From assembly GCA_023055505.1 (NCBI GenBank), contig JALIRH010000010.1, forward strand, positions 3,287,501 through 3,351,500: a stretch of DNA of 64,000 nucleotides, given 5' to 3'. This stretch comes from Callipepla californica brunnescens. Taxonomy: Eukaryota; Chordata; Aves; Galliformes; Odontophoridae. Shown in pieces: positions 38,202 to 49,308 of the stretch. The translations under genes and the position numbers were made by a program. Positions within the stretch are counted from its first letter, which is position 1. Each line of letters opens with the position of its first letter. The notes beneath the pieces are model-generated. The model was not told where the DNA came from, did no database searches, and saw only the letters and a list, made by a program, of their open reading frames with translations.

Positions 38202-41200
38202 AATGTTGGTTTTAGGAGTACATTTCAGGCTATGTGGTAACTGCGAGAATATTTGTTGGTACTTGATGATTACTGATTTTGATTTTTACTCTTGTATGTT
38301 ATGGTTTCAAGTAAAAAGATCCTACGAATATACAAGTCTTAATGTTTGATTAACAAAAAGGATAGCTAGTAGTTTGTTCTTCTGTCAAAACCTGAGTTAG
38401 TAGAAATAAAAGAAGATGTAACTTTATTCTAAGTAGTGTAATCACAACCTCTGAAAGCATGATTATGTTCTTGGCTTTGGTACATTCAGAGCATTCTGCT
38501 TCTTTCTTCTAAAATATTTTGCAGTGTGATGTTCCAGTTATGATTTTTCATAATCAGTTACTGGGAGAAAAAATTATTACTGTTGATAATAATAGGGCAG
38601 TGCTATTTACTAAAATTTAGCTAATTTTGAGCAATGGAAATACAAAAACACTTCTGTGAATAAAAGCTTAAAGTACAGAAAGAAGTGAGACACAAGGAGA
38701 ACCCTGGAGCAGGATAGAGTTGAACAGAGCAGCTGTCCTTTTCCCCTGATGATTTTTCCCCTGCTCAAGAGTCGTAAAATTTCCTGGATTTATTCCAAAG
38801 GACCAGACCTGTTTTGCTGAAACCTACTGAGTATGTATAGGCTTTCTGTGGAAGCAGCTGTATTTTTTTATTTTGAAATCACGTTGGGAGACGGTCACTG
38901 AAAAACCAGGCCTTGGTTTGCAGACCATTTGAACTGAGGTGGAGTTTTGTGTTTGCTGGTGATGATATGGCATGCTGGCCAGTCAAGCTGCTGCCTTTTT
39001 ACATTTCCTTTTGTTTTTCTAAATTATTTTTTAAAACAAGTAATGAAACCAAAATGCACGCTCATCCGGAAGAAAAAGTTTTATGCCATTTTGAGCCACT
39101 GAAATAAAATATCTGCTTAGTAACTTTTGTGCCAGAAAGGATGTGAGCCACCACATACCTACATATGGATGAAGATATTTTGGTAGGAGTTAGTCTGATT
39201 ATTTTTGAAGTGGGATCTGAACTGTGAGTACCAGAGGGAGGAGTAAAGAAATCACTGTCATTAGTACTTACTAAGCAACACGTTATTTTGGTAATGCAGT
39301 TTTTTAGAATACAGATTATGAAGCTTTGCATTTTTATGACATTTGTTTTTAATTTCCTGCCGCAGAGGTGCCATGCATTATTCAAGATTATAAAATGCTC
39401 CTGAAATCCAAATCATTTGGATTTGCTGATGAGGATTTCAAGCTGTGTAATTACGGAGCTGTATTCACATAGGTTGGAAGTACAGAACTCTGTAGTGTAA
39501 TCATCAAAATAACCATTTTTAAGTGTAATACTATGTTGTGTGCAATTACACTATTGTGTAGTCGTGGTTAGTGGGAACATCCTTGTAGTAAACTTCAGGC
39601 CTAGCAGTATGCTTCAAGATGAATTCATAGTTTTAAGAACAGATAACTGGTCAAACACTGCTTATTTTATTAAAGAGGACTCCATTGTACAGACTTAGGG
39701 CTGCAACACAGTGTGTGTATACGTAAATTAACCTCCTGTTTATCCCAGAAAATCATGAACTTTTACATATTTAGTGCCGCATAATATAATTTTTCTTGTA
39801 ATATGTTCCAATACAACATTTATTTTAAGGATGACTTCTTTCAGCTGTACCTACTTGAGAAGTACAAATGTGGTTATAAAGGTCCTTAGCAGATGGGCTC
39901 CGGTATTTTTTCTCTTCTACAGTGTAGTTCCTGAACAGCAAAATTAATTTCTTAAAATGAACAATTGTTAAATGTAATAGTGGATCTATGTCACAAATAG
40001 GATTCCTGGTACTTTTGGAGTATGGTTGTCTGTTTGAATGCCAGGAAAGGAATTCTGAGTCAGTACCCTTTGTTTCTGTGACGCATGCAAACTTGACATT
40101 TGCGCTTTTTGAATTTGATTTTTCTACCGATCTCTTTTATTATCTGACTTGTATTTTGACAGTTAAAAAAAACTTTTAAAAGAAAAACAGCGGGGAAAAT
40201 ATTTGTGAGTTGGATCACTTGTGTTTTAGTCAGAATTTGGCTGTACTACAGTACTTTCTCTTGACCTGTGTTTTGTGATGTGAGCACTGATTATTATACA
40301 ATTTTTGTGTTGTTACATGTTGCTGCTGTGTGACAGATGGCAGCAGAGGTGCATTTGGGCAAAATGATGTCTGACAGAAGTGTGGATGAAGCAAAGGTGT
40401 GGACCTGAATTCCTACATGTGGAAAAAATGGCAGCCACTGACATTCATTGATGGTTGCTGAATGTTTCTGGAGATCAAACAGTGGATGTGAGCACAGTGA
40501 GGCTGTGGGTCGTGAGTTTCAGCGGTGGTGACACTGGGTCGCCTCTGCCCATGCAGATTTTTCTAGGCACAGCATGCAGGTTCTTGTTCATCACTGGTGA
40601 GAACACATCATTAATGGTGGTGACTATGTGTTTTGTAGCTAAGAATTTGCTCTATCCGGTAGTAGTATTGTGCAATTTGTATCTGTTGTAGCTTTCATGG
40701 AAATAAATAGGGGGCCTTGATTTTTGGAATGATGTGTGTACTGCTGCTTGGTTGGAGGCTTCATTTTTTGGATGTTTTTTCTATTACATCTTCTTGAAAA
40801 TGGAACTGAAAACAAGCAACAGTCAAAATTTAGGATGGAAATGCATGAAGGGCTAGTTAGTGAGATGTGCAGATGTGTCATGTGGCTTCCCAAAACAGTG
40901 TGAAAATGGTACATGACTTTATATCATTGTTTTTGCAGAGTTGTGTTTCTTCATGTGGTATGTGGCTTCTTACTAGTTAAAAGAATTCTAAATCTATACC
41001 TTTTTTGTTACCGTCCTTCTTTTTAAAAAAATCAGTCTTATATGTCTTCCTTTTTTTTTGTTATTTTTAAATAAGAGCTAACTTTTTGATTATTTCAAGT
41101 TCTGCTCTTATGATTATTTAGCAGGCTCTAGTAATTATGGTAATTAGTGTGGTTAGAGGAAAAAATACACTTTTTCTAGTGCATTTTTAACTTTAAGGTA

Positions 41201-41240
41201 TAATTCTCAAGAGGATAATAAAATACACTATGGTAGATCT

Positions 41241-41266
41241 TGCAATCAAGTTAATGCAATCAAGTT
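41241..41266. repeat. Tandem duplication of a 12-mer (TGCAATCAAGTT)
   Basis: TGCAATCAAGTT occurs at 41241-41252 and again at 41255-41266, a 14-bp period. It looks like a small tandem duplication, or a pair of identical factor sites. Confidence 0.7.
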
Positions 41267-42637
41267 GCTAATCATTTTTTTTGGAAGAACCTCCATTAGA
41301 GAAGATGAAGACCGGCTCTTTTGCTGAAGAAATGTCTTCATTTACTGCTGATTGAGGTTCTAAGCTTAAACTGCTCGGTTTAGCCTGACCCGGGTCTTAT
41401 TAGCGGTACATCAAGTTCTGATTGCTTGCCTTCCTGGGACTACACGGACGTGGTTAACTGATAAGAAATCAAAGAACTAGATTTCAGAGTACTGAGATTT
41501 TCCTGATTTTAATGTTTTATAACTTCAAAATGTGAGAAGTCTTTCATATGCTGCTAATGCATTTTATATTAGCACTTCTGAAAAGTTTTTCACTGATGGT
41601 ATATTACTTAGATCGTTTAATGTCCAGTCTTTAAGGAAGGTTTCCCAATCTTTCTTTTAGATCTTAATATCTACACTATAAAAATCAAAGCTTTAAGTAA
41701 AAACTGTATGATCTGGAGGTTCCCATAGCCCAGTATAGAATTGTGATAATGAGATGAACAAACAATGCAGCAACAGGATGCTCTGTTGCACCTTTGTGCC
41801 ATTGAAGCCAAACTGCTGGAGTAGGTATAAAATACATTAAAAGGAGAACTTTTATAACAGTGGGTGATATATTTAGTTTTGAGATAGCAGATCTATACTT
41901 TATTAATAATCCTTGCATGGAACTGAAGTTCTTGCTTTTGCCCTTAGAAACTGCGATGAGCAATGAAGTGATGATTGTCTTGTTTTTGCTTGAAAACTTT
42001 ACTGATTTTTAAGGTTGCATAACTTCTTCCTCAAAATCAGCTTTGTGTTGCTTGACATGATTAGACTAGAAAGCATTCTTTCATAAGCTTATAAAAAAAA
42101 AATTGGCATTCTTTTATTCTTACTTTCACAAGAGTACTGATTTTCAACACAGTACATAGATGACCGCTTTTTCTCCTGCTCCAATATTGCAATGTACTGT
42201 ATGTTGTTGGTTCTTTTAATGTCTATTTGTGTGTTTTGTTGAAATGTAGAAAAAACAGGTGTTTTTCTGACTTAAACTTTCGTCCACAAAAGCAGTTTGT
42301 ATTTGTAGGAAAATGACAGCATAAGTCATGACAGGGAGAATCATCCTTGACATGTCCTTTCCTTTTGCTCCTGGTGTTGAATTCAGAGCACTGAATTGCT
42401 TATATTAAGAATTGTACAGAGTGGATCTCTGAGCACAGAGTCTAAGCCTCTTCTGTGTTGCTTAAACCCGACCTGAAATCTCTTGAACTTTTGTTGAATT
42501 TCATATTGGAATTAGTTAGGATTTGTTTCTCTCTCCCTTCCCTTGCCATCGTTTTTAGAAGTTTGTTCCAAAATGACAGACCTCTGGTTTAGAAGTTTTA
42601 CGTCTCACCCTTCTGCAGAAGCTTGATTGGCTGGCAT

Positions 42638-42668
42638 GCAGGTATTTAACTAGCAGGCAGGTATTTAA
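42638..42668. repeat. Duplicated 12-mer (GCAGGTATTTAA) flanked by inverted GCTGGC/GCCAGC
   Basis: GCAGGTATTTAA occurs at 42638-42649 and 42657-42668, 19 bp apart. The pair is bracketed by GCTGGC on the left and GCCAGC on the right, which are exact reverse complements. Confidence 0.7.
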
Positions 42669-45600
42669 GCCAGCACCCATCCACACATGGTTGCATCTGT
42701 TGCAATTTGAAGTAGTTTATCTGTTGACCACTGTTTACTAACTGCATGTGTTAATTCTGCCAACGGTGTTTTCTGTATCTTCTGTATTACTTTAATACCT
42801 CTTTGTCCTCCCTGGAGATCTTTCAGCCTCATCACACCATGCTTGCATTTGTATGTTTTTGCAACTGTGTCAGTGTGGTGGTTGACTGATGCATCAAATA
42901 AATGCTTGTCTTCATCTTTCCCAATCTCTGTGCTCCCAGTTTATAGTAAGAAGTCCTTCAGGCCACATGCATGGCTGTGAAGGCAGTAATATAAAGATTC
43001 ACCTGGCTCCTGCCAAGTATTCTTAGCATCTTTGGAGCTGAAGCTTATGTAGATGCCAGCCAATGGGTGGCACAAACATGCAGCTCCAAAGTCTGGGGAA
43101 GGGCACACTTTGGTTCATAGACAGGATATAGAACATTTCAGTGAGTTTTCCTCTGTAATGGTTGGATTTCACATGAAAGATGCAACATACTGTTAGAGTT
43201 GTTTAGCAAATTATTTTAAACGAAGGACTTCTTACCGATTTAATTTAAATACTTTAATTGTAATAATTATTTATTATTAAATAATTTAATTCTCAGTGGG
43301 AAGCTATTCCTGTGACTTTCTCATTGCTATGCTCACAGTCAAGAGTTGTTGACAGGAGAAAGATCTGTTGGCTGTGAGTTCTGATAGGCTAGCTAAGAAA
43401 ATAATTTATCAGCCGTATAAAGGAGAATACAGATGACTTCTTTAGTGTCCCTGAAGGGTGCGGTATTTATGTGTCATTACTGTTGTGTAAACCTTTGATC
43501 TTTGAGCTCAATTGCTGTATAATAGCAAGACTTACCTTTATTGTATTGAGTCAGCGTGATGGCTTGGATGGCTTTTGCAGAATACAGTGGCACTGCTATT
43601 GAATGTTGTTTTTCAGAACTGCTCTGTCAGTTCTCCAGAGTAAGGGTTATTTTTCCTTGTTTTTAACTAAATAAAATAAGTGACTATTAACTCTTACTTA
43701 GTATGGTGGTTGGTTCAAAGGAAGTGGATTATTGTGCCTACTGCTCAGTATTTGTGCTGCTCAGCATATGTACTTATAGGTGTTCATCCTACAGTGTGCA
43801 TGGTAATGAAAGTCTGTTCTTTCCTATTTGTGGTTTATAGAAGAGGCTGAATTCAAGACAGGTTGACTTAAGATGCCTGTGACAGTTAGCTCCCAGGAGA
43901 GAGCTCCTGTGAAATGTCCGAGGCGTCTCTGAGTCTATGGAGTCAGCGGGGACACTATACCTTTGTGCAGATATGATCCATTGTATGCAGTGACTGTAAT
44001 CTCTTCGTAATTCCAACAGGAAAAGTGTCATACTTGGTTATGCAGTGGGTTTGTTGCTTTTGAGGAAGCATCTTGCCCCGTGGGTATTTGCATGTTCGTA
44101 TTTTACTTTCTGTAGAACAGAGCCTGGCCTTGGGATGTAATGCAAATAACCCTGGCACTCCACATTGCATTTCTGTCAAAGCTTCTAAAAGGCTTTAGGT
44201 AATTTCAAGATGATTCTAATGCAGCTTAAAGTTCTAATCCATGCTTTGAAGTAGAGCAAATTCAAAAGGCTTCTTGTGCATGGCCATAGATTAAGTGTTT
44301 TTTGTACTTCAAAAAATATTATATTGAATATTCAGATTGATTGAATTACTGGAAGTGATGGAAAACAGAACCCTTTGGTTATCCAGAAGCAGAGAGCAGC
44401 AGTTTGTAATTATGGATTGAACAACCTGGCATGGAAAGGTGGAAATAATACTAACATTCCACAGACGTAATCACAGCTTGATTACTGCCTTGGAAATGCT
44501 TATAAGAGAGGGCTTGGAGTATCATTTTAGCAAACAACATGGAACATAGGTCAAATTTAAATGAGACAGGTGACCAGTAGTGTTGAACTTTGGCTACACT
44601 TCAAAACAAATGCCTGAGACCCAAAGGCGATTCTAGTATTAAGCAACAGAATGTTAACAATGTTTGCTTCATACCAAAAATATTTGTTGTTTTTGAGAAG
44701 CATATGGCTTTTCCTTTTGTTCTATGAAGCAGCATAAGACACTTTCTTCCTTTGTCCCATATATCCCTTCCTATGACTCTTGAGAGTAGGGGTAAGGCTT
44801 TTGAGATAACATGTTTGTATGTTCATAGGTTATCCTGATTCTTTTTTTTATTTATGATGATGCATCTTAGGACGGTTACTGTGTCCCTCTGATTTTTTGC
44901 TCTGATTACATGTGTTGTTGGTATGCTTTCTCTGTCTCCTCCACCTCACTCCAAATCAATTGTCAGAGTATGTTTGAACTGTATTACGAAGCATTCTGAC
45001 AAAGTAAAAAATCCTGCTTTTTTTTTTTCTTAGATTGACAAAAACATTAATAGCAAATTATTTCTTCACACGTGCTGGGACATTTGAAGGTATGCCAGCT
45101 TTCTGTATGGTAGTGTTAAATACTTAAGCATAAGCATTCACTTGCTGGCAATTCAAGTAACATCTTCATAGCTAGAATTCTTTTGAGTCTTGTGTGTTAT
45201 TCTTCTGGTTCAAAAATACAGGGTGAAAAAACAAATTGATTTGAAGAGCCTTGCAATTAATCAAATACATCAAATACGATGCTTCAATCAGCCTCGTGGG
45301 CTGGGTAACTCATCTGTTCCTACTAACAAGTAGTGCTGCTAAATGAGGGTTTAGGTTTCAGGGTAGATGTGGGGGCTTTTATTGTTATTTCCAGTTTCAT
45401 CTAGGTAGAGGCAATCAACAAGCCCTATTTACTGAAAGTAGGAATACTGCAGAAGAGTTGGTCTTCATCTCCTCAAACGTAGAACTATGTGGAAGTGATT
45501 ATGGTGCAGCAGAAAGGGTTGTGCGACTGTGTTGATTAGCCATGCCACTTCAGAGTTCAGAAAACTGATGATTGGCCACATACAGGAAAGGGAGAGCTGA

Positions 45601-46427
45601 TAATTGCAGTGTTTGGAACACCAGCTTTTCCTCATTAAAATGAATGTGGTTATGAATAATTCTATAATTTTGGGGTGTTAAAATGTATTATAAGAACTGA
45701 AAATAGAGACTATAGTTTGACTGAAAAGAGTATCCTTGCGCTGTGTTATTTGATTGATCAACAGCCATTTCATAAAGTTAAAGAATTGTATGCAGCTGCT
45801 GTGAGAATTATATCAAAGGGTTCAGAATGAGCAGGATCACTGTAAACATGAGATGTAAGGTGTTTGTGGGTTGCATGCTTGTCTGCTTTAATTAACTATA
45901 TTCTCTTAGTAGAAGAGGAGGGCTTTGGAAGCTAATTTGCAGGTGTTGTAGCAGACTTACCTCACTGAAGATGAAGGGAAGGGGTGAGGATGGCAGCGCC
46001 CTGTATACTGGTAGGCAAGAGCAGGGCACCTCATTTAGTCCTATTTATACTCCTCTGTTCCTGTATAGGAACATATAACGTGAAACTTTTGACAATTCAT
46101 GTGGTGGTTTTTGTGGCTTCTATATGTTAGAAGTAAAAATTTACTTAAAGGAGGAATCTGCTTCCTTTTAAAATGAAAGCACATGAATACATACTTCCAA
46201 CTATTCCTTTTTTCCCATGGCTGTTTCATTAGTAGTGCTAGCTGCTTTATGGAAGATGGACGAGGAATAAAAAGATATTTAAAATTTCTTCCAATAATGC
46301 AAGATAAAAGTAAAGAAACAAACTGCATGTAAAGAAACACAATCCTGTGTGAACATTTTGTTAGTAAAGAGTGGCTGTTATTGGGACTTCAGTACACGTC
46401 CTTCTCCCCAGCTTCTTCCAAATCTAT

Positions 46428-46500
46428 AACAAAAACAAACAACAACAACAACAAAAAACCCCATAACAATAACAACAACAACAAAAAAACAAAAACAAAA
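46428..46500. repeat. CAA/A-rich low-complexity tract
   Basis: The tract is a run of CAA, CAAA and ATAA units about 70 bp long in intron 2. It is a simple repeat with no attached retroposon body. Confidence 0.85.
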
Positions 46501-48062
46501 GAACTCCACCTGAGTTGTGCTGTGAATACATTGTGAGCACTGATACATTCACTAGATAAGTATATTCTGAATCGCTATTTCAAATAGTGGGAAACAATTA
46601 TATCATTTTTTAATGGAAGGCACTTTTCTGTCTGTGGTCTAAAACAGAAGTTAAAGGCAATGACCTGTTAATTTCTAATATTATTATGAAAATGCAAACG
46701 TTGGGAAACAAAATCATGAGCTTTTTTGTTGTCATTTGGGATACAAGAAGAGGTATCTCATCCCTCTGATCTGCGTGTGCTCTTGCTTCTTGTCCCTAGT
46801 TGCCAGGACTGCAGGTGCTATTTTTCCCATTGCGCTCAGCCTCTGTTCCATCTTTATAATGTACTTTGCTTCTTGTCTAAAGTGGTTCTGTAGGATCTTT
46901 TGAACCAGCTGTCATGCTTGAAACTCTGCCAATAAATAAAATCAGCTGGCGATGCGCTTAGGCACTTAAAAGAAAACTCAACAAAACAACCAAAATCCCT
47001 TGTTCCTAGCAGTAGAATCTTGTTGGAAATTTGCATCTGTGCAGATAATTGGTTTTACTGCTTGGGCTCATGGTAATCTCACTTCTAGGCTGCTTCATTC
47101 CTTCACCTTGAAACTGCAGAGTGAGAATTTTGAGGAAATTCTGTTCTTAATTTGAAGATAACGTTTCATCTGTAGCGAAGTCCTTTCACCTATGAAGCCA
47201 CCAGGCTTCATGTAAAATACAGTCTTGGTTGAGGTTCTCAGAATGACTTGTGGCTTCTGATGTACCACTTCTTTATAATATCACGTTTAGGCAATTGATT
47301 AATGAGTGTTTTTTAAAATTCTGAAAGCAAGGAGTTGTTGGGCTTAGATTTTTGTCTGAGGAGTGTTCTGTGTAATTTATGGGAAAGTTCAGTGTTTTTT
47401 TCAGGTTATTTAGGATGTCAAGATTGGTCTACACTTACGTGGAGTTCTAATCTATAACTGCAATAGCTTTACTTTGATGTGTGTAATTTTAAGTAAGTGA
47501 ACAACCTTGCTTTTAAGTAGGAATAAAGCTTTTTGAGTACGCTTTTCAAGCAAGTCATTTTGTTGCCATGACCACTTTTATGTTGTAGTATTCCCAACTG
47601 GCAAAGGTCTGGAGATGGAAGGAGTCTATGGACAGGTGAAGAGTCAGCTTGCACAGCAGCTTCTGCCTGAGCTAAGCCAGTTTGTTACATCCATTCTAAC
47701 TCCTACTGGTGTTCTGTTGGGCTTGTTCAATTTCCCACCCTCACATGGATGGAACAGCATCAGCTGATCCTTGTGGGCTAGTTCTCGTGCCTGTCAAACA
47801 GGTGGTGGAGTACTGACTGCCAAATGCATGACTTTGATTGTTGCATAGTCTGTGTAAGTGCATAGAGTGCTTAAATGGAAACCAGCTGTACTGCAGGAGT
47901 TCTGCAAAAACAAAACCTGTAATGTAACAAAATAGGACACTAAATAGGATGTTTTTCACTGATGATACCTTCTCTGGAACTTTGAGAATTTAGCAAAAGC
48001 TGTTTGAAGAGTTAGGAAAGGAGTGTATTGAAGATGGAAGAAAGAGTAGGCAATCCCTTACC

Positions 48063-48086
48063 TTTTTTTTTTTTTTTTTTTTTTTT
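48063..48086. repeat. T24 homopolymer
   Basis: Longest T run in the window, on the sense strand of intron 2. It is followed by an A-rich stretch. Confidence 0.85.
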
Positions 48087-48990
48087 AAAGCAAAACAAAA
48101 GAAGGTAACAAGTGAAAACAAAAAGCATCCAGACAAACAAACAAACAAAAAAGGGTGAATGGGCCGTCCTTAAGGTGGCTGAACTTTTTTGTCTGTGGTA
48201 AGGGATTTCATTTTCAGGACTTGGTCTGGCCTTCCCTGGAAGTTCCCATGGTTCAGTGGTTGGTGTTCTGTGGCAAGGTGTTCTGCGGTTTAACTAGGCT
48301 TGGTCACTCCTTTTAATTCTGAAGCTGCATTGTGCTGGTTTTGCTTTATTGTCTGTGATTTTAGAGCTCTTGCTCTTTAGAGGAAAATAAATAAATAAAT
48401 ACACAAAAACACCAAACACCAGAAAGCCAAAATCACCACTGCATTGTGTAATTGGTGGTAGCGCTTGCTTAGTTGATTTGGAGAAAGGTAATCTGCAGAT
48501 TTTTATTAGATGTGATGTGTTCCATCTCCATATCACAATTGTGTAACCCTGAGATCTTGCTTTTCTTTGCAATTTTTTTTTCTTTAACACTACAAATACC
48601 TTGCAATTTCCATTTTGTGTTTGGGTTAGAGTTGTGGTAGTAGCTTTGTTCTTTGTACTGTGGAAACAAATGTTGACCAAATGTATAAGAATTAGTATTT
48701 CCTGGCTCATTTTGAGGTTGTTATATATGTAGTTAACGAGGCTGGATCCACTGAAGTTGCTTCTCATTTTTTGATTAGATGGTCCTTATGCTATGAACTA
48801 CCAGCATGGAGAGGCTGTAGTTTCTTTGACTGATATATTCTGACTATTAAATCTCATTGTGTTGTGCTTTCAGAAGACATCTCATGTTTCTGAATAAGTA
48901 AGCCATATTCCTTATTCCTGTTCATTTTATTTTCATCTTAATTTCATTGTTTCCAGCTGCTGTCTTGCCAGGAAAAAGAAAAACAAAATT

Positions 48991-49060
48991 AAAAAAAAAA
49001 AAAAAAAAACAAGCAAAAAAAAACCACCACCAACAACAGCAAAACAAACAAAAACCAAAA
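48991..49060. repeat. A19 run followed by a CAA-rich tract
   Basis: A19 at 48991-49009 continues as a CAA/CCA-rich stretch to about 49060. It lies directly to the left of the coding-like segment at 49072 and is a poor polypyrimidine context for any acceptor there. Confidence 0.85.
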
Positions 49061-49071
49061 TAAAACTCCAG

Positions 49072-49308
49072 GATATCTGGTTGGATGAACATATTGCAGA
49101 CAAGACAATTTCATTACTGAAGTCTAACACAAAGTCTGATGCTCTGTCAGAGTGGCAACAATCATTTATCCAAGATTGCCAAGTTTTACGGGAGATTGAT
49201 TTATTTTGGCAGAGTATTGGAGCACATACAGAACATCTTAAACAATTGTTTTGCATTTCTCAACTGACAGATTTATTAAACCTCATCACCTGTGCTTTAT
49301 GGAAGAAG
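49072..49308 (+). other. Unassigned exon-like coding segment in PARD3B intron 2
   Basis: There is a 79-codon open segment between a possible acceptor (CTCCAG, AG at 49070-49071) and a good donor (AAG then GTAGGT at 49309). Its length is divisible by three and both ends are phase 0, so it could in principle splice in frame between PARD3B exons. The translation begins DIWLDEHIADKTISLLKSN, includes SEWQQSFIQDCQVLREIDLF and ends NLITCALWKK. It is varied, amphipathic and probably helical, unlike typical translated intron. The frame stays open to a stop at 49351-49353. I recognise no family, and known PARD3B proteins have no such segment. The acceptor is weak because an A/CAA-rich tract replaces the polypyrimidine tract. 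It could be a decayed exon or pseudogene fragment, a nested gene's exon, a remnant of a mobile-element protein, or chance. Confidence 0.3.

Noticed and set aside
45597..45645. Possible PARD3B exon 3, because the sequence reads Leu-Ile-Ile-Ala-Val-Phe
   Set aside because: Exon 3 is expected to start with Leu-Ile-Ala-Val-Phe, but here there is no AG acceptor before the codons, an extra Ile is present, the following residues do not match, and a stop follows soon after.
46428..46500. A-rich tracts (also 7323-7397 and 48991-49060) as tails of processed pseudogenes
   Set aside because: No cDNA-like body or target-site duplication was found beside them, and the main avian LINE (CR1) does not add poly(A) tails.
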